Source of the DNA: Seriola aureovittata
Lineage: Eukaryota; Chordata; Actinopteri; Carangiformes; Carangidae
Reading direction: 5' to 3'
Length of the DNA: 64,000 nucleotides
Assembly: GCF_021018895.1 (NCBI RefSeq)
Contig: NC_079387.1
Coordinates: 6,296,083 to 6,360,082, forward strand
Of this stretch, positions 24,001-33,100 are shown one piece after another. Each line of letters begins with the position of its first letter. Position 1 is the stretch's first letter. Made by a program: the position numbers and the translations under genes. Below the pieces are notes generated by a model. The model had not been told where the DNA came from, made no database searches, and worked only from the letters and a program-made list of their open reading frames with translations.

Positions 24001-25945
24001 AAAGGTGAAGTTGGGAAACATGTCCTGCCCCCCTAGAAGATAAATGTGGTCATGTCACATCCCTTGAAAAAAAATATATAATGTCTGTTTTTATGGCTTG
24101 GCTTCTGTAGCCACATAACTAAGTTACTCCTTCTTAAAGATCAAGCAGTCACAGTTCAGTCAGTCAAAGATTCACAGTATCTATTATGTGTGTTGCTCAG
24201 CCACAAGGCAGCGTGGACACTGACTGCTGCTGTTTGCATTCACATCTATTTGCATCTATAAATAAAACAGCCAAGCAGATTGAGAGATCAAAGTCCTCAA
24301 CGGGAACGTATGGGCGTTCCAGCGGGATATCCGAAACAAAACTGTTAACACGTGGAATCTGCTCAGGTCTATTTGTTTCATTGTCTGAACCTGTTTTCCA
24401 GTCCTGACAAGTTTGGATTATCCAACTTAAATAACTTACACACAGTGTTTTATTCCTCTTAGAGTTAGGGTTAGAAAAAACAGCACATTGATGAGGGCAG
24501 GCTCTGTCCTGCTGGTGTAATTGTGTGTTAAGTTAATGCTTAACCGTGACCGTTTGTTTGGCTGGCAGGATAGCATGAAAGACATACAACCTCAAGTGTG
24601 TGTTTTTATTGGCAGGCGGAGAGCGTGTTGCCTTCTGCACTGCAAAGTTGCTTTAATACACAAGCTGAGATTCAATATGACATGCAGCTAGCAGGGAGTG
24701 CCAAATTTTCTGATTGCGGACACACTGTTTATATGGGTTTTGTATTGATGTGGACACAGGAATGCTTTGAATACTTGCGCCAGTACAGAGGAAGATTAGG
24801 AAGAAAGACAAAGGGAAGTAAAGGAGAAAGTAGAAGAGAGAGAAAGTCAGTTTTAGACTTAAAAAGCCATAAATAATCACACTGCAGCTGTCTCTATGTA
24901 TGTTTAATTTTTCCATAACCAATGTGTTATTATGTGTTTTTGTAAATATATAACTTGCGTATGATAATCACCTTGTTTTGTCCTGTGTCCTTGTTATTCA
25001 TTCTGGTATCTCGTTATATGTCAACTTTCTGTCAATTTTTGAAAATATTTTATGTGACAATCCCTCTCTTTTCTCTTCAAGTCAGACATTAAGATACAAT
25101 GTTGTACTCTGAAGCATCTACAAAGGAGCAGTGTCATGGGTTGGTGGTAGATCTTTTCATACACCCCACCTTCACCCCACATCTACATTATTATCATCAC
25201 TCCCCAATTATTTGAGAAATTAATCGGCACATTAATCAATAATATGATTATCATTAGTTGCAGCCGCATATTATGATTCTGTTACACATGTGACAATTAG
25301 ATAAGTTTACCTCCAAATAAAGGACAGATAGACCTCCAGGCGCTGACACCTCCCAGGCTGGTGTACTGTCCCAGCGAGGTCTCCAGGAGGAACAGGGGAA
25401 CGCCGCACAGCACCAGGAACAACAGGTAAGGTACAAAGAACACACCTGGAAACACATACACATCAGTCGCTATGCTTGTGAGAATCTTCACAGATTACAC
25501 TCTAAACCTAAAAAAGGCATTTACCCCAGTGTCCATTGTAATATGAACTCGATAACCAAGTAATAATCCCAAATTAGCACCTAAATGTATATGTATAAAA
25601 ATAAATAGAGGTGAGAAAAAGGAGGCAAAGATAAAGGTGGATGACAGACAGGAAGCCAAGAGAGGGGGGTAAGACAATTTTTCATTAACTGTCTCCATTC
25701 TTCCCCTCTCCCCTGCTCCCACATGCTTTACCTCCTCCGTTCTTGTAGCAGAGGTAAGGGAACCTCCAGACGTTGCCCAGGCCTATGATCTGCCCCGCCA
25801 CAGCCAGGAGGAACTCAGCCTTACTAGCCCACTGGCCTCTGGCATGCAGGCTATCTTTGGTGGCTTCTTTCCCATTAGGGAGGCTCCCCTGGTAGAACTT
25901 GCTGAGCAGAGGGTCCCCCTGCTGTTGAGGTACTTGGTCCGCCAT
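16425..25945 (-). CDS. SLC6 Na+/Cl- coupled transporter, GAT2/BGT1-type (GABA/betaine/taurine group)
   Basis: Plasma-membrane symporter of the neurotransmitter:sodium symporter family. Fourteen exons joined with consistent phases give 619 residues (family 600-635) and 12 membrane segments. The start ATG at 25945 has G at -3 and G at +4; the stop is tga at 16425-16427. TM1 reads [20 protein letters not shown] (51-70). Visible ligands, in GAT1 terms: sodium N57, S295, N327, D395; chloride Y78, Q291, S295, S331; carboxylate-binding Tyr Y133. EL2 has the paired Cys 157/166 and N-glycosylation sites at 158, 173, 177 and 184. TM6 is [20 protein letters not shown]. Similarity is highest to GAT2 and BGT1, but Q52 replaces their Glu and position 400 is Ser. 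It may be slc6a13-like, slc6a12-like or a fish-specific paralogue, so no symbol is given. The C-terminus (DHMT) lacks a class I PDZ ligand. Confidence 0.95.
16783..16953 (-). CDS. SLC6 gene coding exon 13: TM11 and TM12
   Basis: 171 bp, residues 512-568. [18 protein letters not shown] then TM12 [20 protein letters not shown]. The acceptor is ccccttcag. The donor gttaca is GT but weak. Confidence 0.94.
17310..17410 (-). CDS. SLC6 gene coding exon 12: IL5 and start of TM11
   Basis: 101 bp, residues 478-511. [20 protein letters not shown] then [13 protein letters not shown]. The acceptor is ggccacag and the donor gtgagt. Confidence 0.95.
19249..19351 (-). CDS. SLC6 gene coding exon 11: TM10
   Basis: 103 bp, residues 444-477 plus one base. 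[20 protein letters not shown] to SLAIGWVY, the usual TM10 block. The acceptor is gcgatgcag and the donor gtacga. Confidence 0.95.
19472..19609 (-). CDS. SLC6 gene coding exon 10: end of TM8, TM9
   Basis: 138 bp, residues 398-443. [20 protein letters not shown] then TM9 [19 protein letters not shown]. Residue 400 (Ser) faces the substrate site in family models. The donor is gtaggt. Confidence 0.95.
19727..19839 (-). CDS. SLC6 gene coding exon 9: EL4 and TM8
   Basis: 113 bp, residues 360-397. [13 protein letters not shown] is a strong SLC6 signature. TM8 ends the exon in LGLDTQ, with the Na2-site D395 and a Thr where GABA transporters have Ser (396). The donor is gtagac. Confidence 0.95.
19997..20026. 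repeat. (AT)n microsatellite
   Basis: About 30 bp of alternating AT in the SLC6 intron between exons 8 and 9. Confidence 0.95.
20180..20225. repeat. Perfect 21-bp inverted repeat with 4-nt loop
   Basis: Arms 20180-20200 and 20205-20225 are exact reverse complements around the loop acaa. It lies in the SLC6 intron between coding exons 8 and 9. Flanks are AT-rich with an (AT)n run 150 bp upstream. It may be the remnant of a palindromic MITE or a foldback. Confidence 0.9.
20718..20842 (-). CDS. SLC6 gene coding exon 8: TM7 and start of EL4
   Basis: 125 bp, residues 318-359 plus one base. [20 protein letters not shown] carries N327 and S331 (sodium and chloride ligands). It then reads [13 protein letters not shown]. 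The acceptor is ccttccag and the donor gtgaaa. Confidence 0.95.
21034..21080. repeat. (GT)n microsatellite
   Basis: 47 bp GT array in the SLC6 intron between exons 7 and 8. Confidence 0.95.
21316..21419 (-). CDS. SLC6 gene coding exon 7: TM6
   Basis: 104 bp, residues 284-317 plus two bases. [20 protein letters not shown] has the unwound TM6 segment with Q291, S295 and G297. The acceptor is gtgtgaag directly downstream of a CT microsatellite; the donor is gtgaga. Confidence 0.95.
21428..21450. repeat. (GA)n microsatellite next to SLC6 exon 7
   Basis: On the coding strand it is the CT tract of the exon 7 acceptor, 8 nt from the exon edge. Confidence 0.9.
21996..22130 (-). CDS. SLC6 gene coding exon 6: TM5 and EL3
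   Basis: 135 bp, residues 239-283. [20 protein letters not shown] then [17 protein letters not shown]. The acceptor is cattctag and the donor gtacaa. Confidence 0.95.
22730..22862 (-). CDS. SLC6 gene coding exon 5: TM4
   Basis: 133 bp, completes E194 and runs to K238. REVLRLS then [19 protein letters not shown] and the family hallmark WKGVKSTGK. The acceptor is tcttgtag and the donor gtgagc. Confidence 0.95.
22982..23072 (-). CDS. SLC6 gene coding exon 4: glycosylated extracellular loop 2
   Basis: 91 bp, residues 164-193 plus two bases. Three N-glycosylation sequons (NQT 173, NMS 177, NAS 184) and C166, the likely disulphide partner of C157. It ends in VMEFW. The acceptor is tgtctgcag and the donor gtgagt. 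Confidence 0.93.
23173..23313 (-). CDS. SLC6 gene coding exon 3: TM3 and start of EL2
   Basis: 141 bp, residues 117-163. [19 protein letters not shown] holds Y133, the substrate-carboxylate Tyr. It ends in [12 protein letters not shown], the conserved start of extracellular loop 2 with C157 and an NNT sequon. The donor is gtcagt. Confidence 0.95.
25311..25445 (-). CDS. SLC6 gene coding exon 2: TM2 and first intracellular loop
   Basis: 135 bp, completes G72 and runs to G116. [20 protein letters not shown] is followed by the conserved [13 protein letters not shown]78 matches the chloride-ligand Tyr of GAT1. The donor is gtaaac. Confidence 0.95.
25732..25945 (-). CDS. SLC6 gene coding exon 1: N-terminus and TM1
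   Basis: 214 bp, residues 1-71 plus one base. It contains the RGQW motif (37-40) and TM1 with [14 protein letters not shown]. The donor is gtaaag. A good acceptor (cttcctcag, exon edge at 25976) just upstream suggests that this exon carries about 31 nt of 5' UTR and that a non-coding exon lies further up. Confidence 0.95.
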
Positions 25946-26819
25946 CACGGGTTCAGGAAGAGACACACATACACCCCTGAGGAAGGATAAACACAACGGA
26001 TTAAGAGGAAAGATGGGAAAAGAGAAACTAAACAGAGTGATACAACGGTGTAAAAAGCCATGGATGCTGAACCAGTTAGAGGAGGACAAACGTCAAAAAA
26101 GTAGAGCACAAAGCAAGGTTCACTCACATCTTCGCAGCTGGGATTGAAATACCAGAATGCGGGTGTCTTTTCTGACAGTTGGTCTTGCTACCTCACTTAT
26201 CTGTGATGTGTGTCTCAAGGACGAACTTTTGTGGGTGTGTGTTCGTTATCTGTACTCTGCAGCATACTCAAGGCCTAAATTCGGCCAAATTTCGACTTGT
26301 GCATCTGGCTGAGGACTTTTTGTTTCGTAACAAAGTGCAAGGCTTAAGATCTGTTTAACTAACAGCATACTTTTGTCTCTTATGTCCAAGTCTCCATCAT
26401 ATTTCTACAATGTTTACATAGGGAACTCTGTGTATTGTAATTCAACTAGGTGAGTTTACAATCTTTCCACACTTTTATTATGGTCATTTTATGCTGTTTA
26501 TTGGGGGGGGATTTCTTTCAGGCATAGGAGAACACTCATGCTTGGGTGTGATTTGTCTTTTCTAACTGATACATAATCTTACATAACCTTGAGAAACTTG
26601 AGTCCCACTCTCCCTCCACATTGTCCCCTGCTGCTGTGCCATGTGACCACATACTACTGATGTAAGAAGCCTTTAATAAACCACCTTTCACTGTCACTGG
26701 TGCGCTAATGAAACTAAAATAAACAAGGGGATAGCAACATTGTAGCAACACGGGTTTTACTCGTAGGTTTGGTTATCTCTACATATTATGCTACACATGA
26801 AACGCTTCCAGGATAACTG

Positions 26820-27125
26820 TACGCTATCAGCGCCGAATTTGACAGCAGAGGCGTGGGGAGGTCTCACGATGCTTTAAAATTGATACCTACAATAATTTTC
26901 GCCGAGACTGTGGATTAATCCTCGCTCGGTACGCGATATGAAATGAAAAATTGCAGAGAATTCGACATTACTCAGCCTACCTCTGCGTTTCCTGGAGTTG
27001 TCTACACGGCGACCACCCCCGTCTCCGGGTGGTCGAATGGTTTGTTCCGGCTAAGAGCAGCCGTGTATGAGGGGGCTGCCGGCTAGTGCGCCCATAGAGG
27101 AACTATATTTGGGACTAGCTTGGCG
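26820..27125 (-). promoter_or_regulatory. CpG-rich probable promoter and leader exon of the SLC6 gene
   Basis: CpG dinucleotides are visibly clustered here, in contrast to the AT-rich flanks, about 0.9-1.2 kb upstream of the SLC6 start codon. On the minus strand a good donor (cgcagag/gtaggc, exon edge at 26981) could end a non-coding first exon that splices to the acceptor at 25977-25978. A second possible donor is gaagat/gtgagt (exon edge 26128). An AAATATAG stretch on the minus strand near 27105 is TATA-like. All of this is inferred from motifs and position. Confidence 0.45.
27010..27035. repeat. Perfect 9-bp inverted repeat in the CpG-rich block
   Basis: cgaccaccc and gggtggtcg flank an 8-nt loop. 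It sits in the proposed promoter or leader of the SLC6 gene. It could be a palindromic factor site or an RNA hairpin, or chance. Confidence 0.5.
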
Positions 27126-30100
27126 CATGGTTTTTGTAGCAGGAATGAACAAAATGAAGCACAAGGCATTATGGGCATTGCAGTGTTAGTTAATGTTACA
27201 AAACAACAAAAAAGGGAATTGCTGTATTTGTGTTATTTTGAAATACTCCAATAGGCTATTAACAGTATATATTATCTATGGACTGGATCAACATTATTCA
27301 TAAGTGGTTTTGCATAGCTACTACTGATAGGATAAAATATAACATTAACTTTGCCATGATTTCAGCATCTAGGATGCATGATCCTGCTTCCTTTCAATTT
27401 TTAACCTGCTGCCACTCTGGCCCCTACTTAAATTGGGATGCCATCATCTTAAGGACACACCTCTTCTTTCACATGGACAGATGCATGAAAATTAACTGAA
27501 TTATCCAATGCCTTACATACATTTATAGCCTTGACTAATTTGCAATGAAAAATAATACAAATTATAAAAATAAAATTCCAGTCAAGATTAGCAGACACTA
27601 ACCAGTCATCCTTCAAGATTTACTACTTTTAAGTTATTTTTGCATATATAATAGGCTACTTTCCCCGTTCTCTACTGAATTTGTATTCTGTTTTGGATTA
27701 TTTTGTCCAATGTATATTTTTGCAAGTACATATTGTGTTATGACAGAAATAACAAACCAATTAATCCATTATGATTATCAGTGTGATATATATATCCACA
27801 AGTACATCTCACTGTTAAACCAAATACAAAACCACTTTTGTTATGTTTTCCTATTATCCATATACATAATTGCTTAAACTTGAGAGCACCAGCCTTTAGC
27901 TCCATTGTGGACTCTGTCCTGTAAATGGTCTTGGCGTCTTAACCATTTAGGCCACCTCACGCAGCTCGCAGCGCATTTAATGGGCTGTGTCATTGCCTGT
28001 GTTCATTCAGCTGAGCATTTATAGCCACAGTAAAGAAACACTCTGCTCCAGGGACTTCATTCACAAAATTGTATTCTAATGCTTAGACATATTAGGTTAC
28101 ATTACTTGGTGTGTAAATCACATACAAAAAGGGAGGACATTGTACTCTGACCTGCAGATATATGCACACATGCATTCCTGCGTTTCAGCCTGTAATATAT
28201 TGTTATCCAATTACCACATCTCTCCTCATTACTACTATGCATGGTTTCAAGTTTGAAGGATGAACATTTAATTTACCCACCCACAAAAAAAAACAATCAC
28301 CAAGAATCTCCACTCTCACCATCTGTATTTGCCATCTTTATTAACTCATCTGCTGCATTACTATTTTTTTTCAATATTCAGGTTCAGTGAAACCTACGCT
28401 ACCTGTTTTTTTTCTCTTTCCTATTTGAGTCAGATTAAGTTCAAGAGAGTTTCTGTTCAAGTTCCGTTTCTGCTGACAGACTTTCTGAGAAAAAGTTGCT
28501 TGTAATGAGTCAGAGACAGTTTGATACAGCATGTTCAGACCAGCAGGATGCTCAGCTCCAAGTAAATACATCTGAGTAGCACTGGAACCAATGACATTTC
28601 TGCCAGACTGTGGTCTTGGTTATGTTGCTGAAAAAAGTTTAGATAACATTGTTAACATTGTGTTAAATAGATCACAATCACATCACATTAGCAAAGGCAG
28701 TGATTACACAAATCAACAAAGCACCACAAAACATATGATAAACAATTAGCAGTTAATAAACACAGCTACAACATTGGATATCGACTGCTGTACATTGCAG
28801 TTTTAAATTAGTTTTAATGTTTAAACCTGTAATAGAATTGGTGTAAATTCTGCAACTGCAAATGTCACAATCATACCTTGTTAGCACAATACACGCAATA
28901 CACACCCATCACACTAAGAAAAGAGTAACTGAGTTATGAAAAAGCACTATTTTTATATTTCTATCAACAGCCTAAGTCTGAAATTAAGGACCTATATGTG
29001 TTTATGTCACAATTCACTTCACTCTGCCTCATGAGAGGAAATGCCCCAAGAAAATCAAGAAGTCAGGGGTCAAGAGTCAGGAAATGGTAAAAAGTCTTGC
29101 AATCATATACAATGCACTAATTCCTCAATTACACTTGTACAATTTACACACATGTATACACACACAGCCTGCAGATCTCCTCTCGGACTGCAGACTCTAC
29201 TTTGCTTCCCAGGGGCCAAATAAAACCCCCAAACATTAAGGGTCCTTCAATACAGTCGCCATTGTTCTGCCCTGACAAACCTGCAGCCCCTGTAAATGTG
29301 GTGCCACGGCGTGTAACTCAGACCAGGCATAGCTGCACACAATCTCTGCATGCTTTATGGCTGCTTTTATTGGTGTCTGGCATCCAGGGCAGTGGGTCAC
29401 TGATATACAGTGGTAGGCACTGTGAAATTCTCCTAGCCTGTGCCTATCCTGTTGTATAACTGCAAAGTTTTCAAAACTTTTAATAGGAACCTGAATTCAG
29501 CTTTGATTGCATCTGCTGATTTCTTCCTATAAACAGGAAGAGAGTAGATCGCATGCAAATGTGCAACCACAGCACACAGAAAAATAGGTGCTAATATTAG
29601 ACACATGCAGCATAAACAAGGGCTTCATTATTCACAAAAAAATCAACCAAATGCAGAAATTTGAGTCAGGTGTTAGATATGAGAGAAAGCTGCACTCACC
29701 AGAATTAAATCTTTCCCCTGTTGTAGCCTGTTGACATTAGGCTTTATACACCAGCTGAGTTGATGGTAACCTTGTGCAGTTTAATTGCATCATGCTAAAC
29801 AAATCCTGGGTACTGAGTTTAAATTTCAGCCCCCTATCTTTGCTAGTGTGTGCAACTGATGTCTGCAAATTTTGGGATTGGTTAAAAAGATCATCTGTCA
29901 AGCAGAAGGTCTCAGGATCACTGTGCCATCTAACAGGGATGGCTCCTGATGTTAGGCCAGCAGAACGGATACCTAACACTTGCCTGCTTCTTCATGGTAA
30001 GCCAACCTGGGTGCCAGCCACATGTCTAAAGTGACAGGGCTGGACAAGCACGCTACTTATGCAGGATTAGTGTGGTTTGGAGAAATACAGGCACACTCCA

Positions 30101-33100
30101 GAAGAGCTGCTCTAAAAGCTCCTCTCCTTTGATTTCTGTTTATATTCAACTAATTAATGAAAAGCTGAACCAAAACTTAACAAGAGATTTAATGACTTGA
30201 CCTGAGTGAAATATGATTATGTGTTAATAGAATTCTTTTTTATGCCCCATTTTGGCAGTGTGAATGTTTGACAACATAAGACCTTCTATTTGATTACAGT
30301 CTGCCAACTATCAGACCAGAAAGGTGAATGTTATTCAGTATTTGGAGGACGATTCAAATTTTTTTTGTGCACTCAGTCCAGACATGTTAATCTGCTGCCT
30401 CGATATTCAGGTCAAACACCATAAGAAATCAACATGTTCTTCTTGCCTTGTTTGAACCCTTTGAAAGAGGAGGCCCTGATGTGGTCACCATCAGACCTCC
30501 AACTCCTTACCTCTTTCCTATACTCTGCTTTCCATGTCCTAAATTGGTAAACATTCCTGTGGCTTAACCCCCTTCCTCTTCAACCTGTGTGAAAAACATA
30601 CCTTGTAAAAGAGGAGTCATTTAAATGTAACCTCTGGCCTTATGTCCACACTGCACAGGGCTCCCCTGAGACTTGTGGTAGGTGAGATATTTGGTGCTGA
30701 TAATTTTTCCTGGACATTTTATGGGAATGTTTTGAGGGGCAATTCCCTACAAAAGTCTCTTAACCACACTGGGTAGTCCCGTGAGGGGTTAGTGCTGCTG
30801 TCAGAGATTTGTGGCCTCAAAATATCCAAATCCCTTCCTCTACATTATGAAACACTAGACTTTGACAAACAGAGGTCTAAGTGTCTGTCTACAGGTATTT
30901 TTTTGCCATGTTTAAATGCAAACAAAGCGCAACCTATGCTGTCTTTACAGGGCTTACAGCAGTCAACAATCTGAGCTGTGACGAATGGAAAGATGCCCCT
31001 ATTACACTCATCTCATATCTTCTCTGAGGTATTTGCTCTCTACAACAATAAATGATTTCAATCCTCCTACAGTCAAGTAGCATAAGTAGTTATTGAACAC
31101 TGTGACTGTGTACAGTTAATTTCCTCTCTCTGTCTGTGGAAATGCATGCTAACCATGGATGGACTGTGGCCGAACGTGCCCCTGGGCACAGACATGCAAA
31201 AGGCCCCCTCACTGTCCTACATGGCAACAAGACACACATTGAATGAGAAACCAAATGACCACAAGCTGTGTGGTCATTTTGTGCTTCTTTACAGTTATTT
31301 TGTTTTTTTGTGTCAGTTTAGGAACTCGTTCCAGTTGTTTTGTGACTCTTCCTGGTTGTTTGGCATTTCTTAGCAGATGTTTTGTCTCTTTATTGCTTTT
31401 TTGCATGTCTTTGTGGGCGTTTAGAATCATTTTGTGTCTTTTTATGGTTGCTTTGCATCTCTGTCTGGGATAGTTTGTGGTGAAGACCAGGGATCTCAAA
31501 CAAAGCAAGGTATTAACCTCTGCTTGCAGTCTTTATGTAAAGCTAACAGTCTTCTGGCTCTAGCTGCATAGTTAGCATGTGTGTGAAAGTGGCACCAATC
31601 TTCCAATCAAATATTTCCCAAATGCTAAGCTGTTTGTTTAATGATTTAGCCAACACATCCTCCAACCTATCACTGGAACAAAGGAGGGCATCAAAATACT
31701 GAACAGAGCATCATATCAAGCTTAAACAAACCTCTAAAACTAAAACAAACAAAATACACCAAGAATCCAGCTCCTGCTTGCATGCTGAATCCTGCACTTT
31801 TAATCCACCCCATGGATCCAGATTTTGGTGGTTGCATTATCATAATCAAGTAACCAACCTTCTGTAAGCACAGTAATCACAGTATATTCAATTTATGTTT
31901 AAGGAACCTACAAATGTTTTTAAGAGCTTGTCTTGCCTGCATAAACCAAATAAGCCTGAATTCATGAGAGGTCAATGTTTTCTGAAACTGCAGATGTTTC
32001 TGTTTGAATTGAGACTAGTAAGATTTGAAGACGTGGCTTCCTGGAATGAGCCCCACTTGTTTCTAGGAAACAATGCACCAAGTTATTATAATCACATATA
32101 GTTACACAGATAAAATTATACAAATAGATTTCCCTTTTTAGAGGATGTGATTCTAAAGAAAGCCTCACTCGGCCTGTCCTCATGCTGAACTTACCTCTGT
32201 TTGTGTGGATGTGGATTCTCACTAAGCCTCCAATGTAGCACCTTAATGAGGTGGATTAATTAAGACCCTGTTCGTCCGGATCATTTTACAGAAAAGTGAG
32301 TACAACCCTGCGTCTCCCTCTCCCATCCAGCCTTTGCTTGTGATGAACCAGGCTCTCGGGCGAATCAAGGCAAGCTAAACAAACCCAGATTCCTGCAGCT
32401 CACTGAGCCTGAAGCCAGGGGCTAAAAGATCACATCATGGGTCTTTTATAAGTGGGGTCACTTTACATTTAGCATCAATCCACAAGCAGTAAGAACAGTG
32501 GTCTCTATGTTTAAAACAAACAATCTTAACATCTTGGTTTACCAGTGTGACAACACGGTAGCTAAACCCATTGCACAACGCGGAAGCTAAACCGATTGCA
32601 CATTATATCTTACGAGATATTATATAAGATACAAGTATAGTGTTTGATACAGTGAAACTTTCCAGTGCTGTACAGACTCATGTGGTGATCAGATACATTT
32701 TGAGTGAGTGTGGGAGCCAAGCCTCCAGCCAGCTACTCAGCTGTACAGTGATTTAAACATCTAATCTGGTTGAGGTTCCCAGACCTTCACACTCTGGGTT
32801 GAGGTTGCCCCAGGCAGGAATGTGGTGCTGGATTATTTCAGAACATGAAATAATAAGCCCCCTTTCCGCCACCACTGACAGCAAATAGAAAGACTCCTGT
32901 TTTTCATCCCCGTGGAGAATTAAAGACATGAAGGAAACTCTGCAGGAGTCCAACTTTGAAGGCAAGTTAATGAATTCACTGGATGGAAGCAGCTATTTTA
33001 AGCCCACAAAAATAATAATTTGATTAATCATCAGTGACTGGTACCCACATATCTCCATTGTTGTGCACATGACAAAGTCGTGGGGTACCTGCAATGTAAT

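Noticed and set aside
24462..24480. gttagggttag, telomere-like
   Set aside because: Barely two units; no array.
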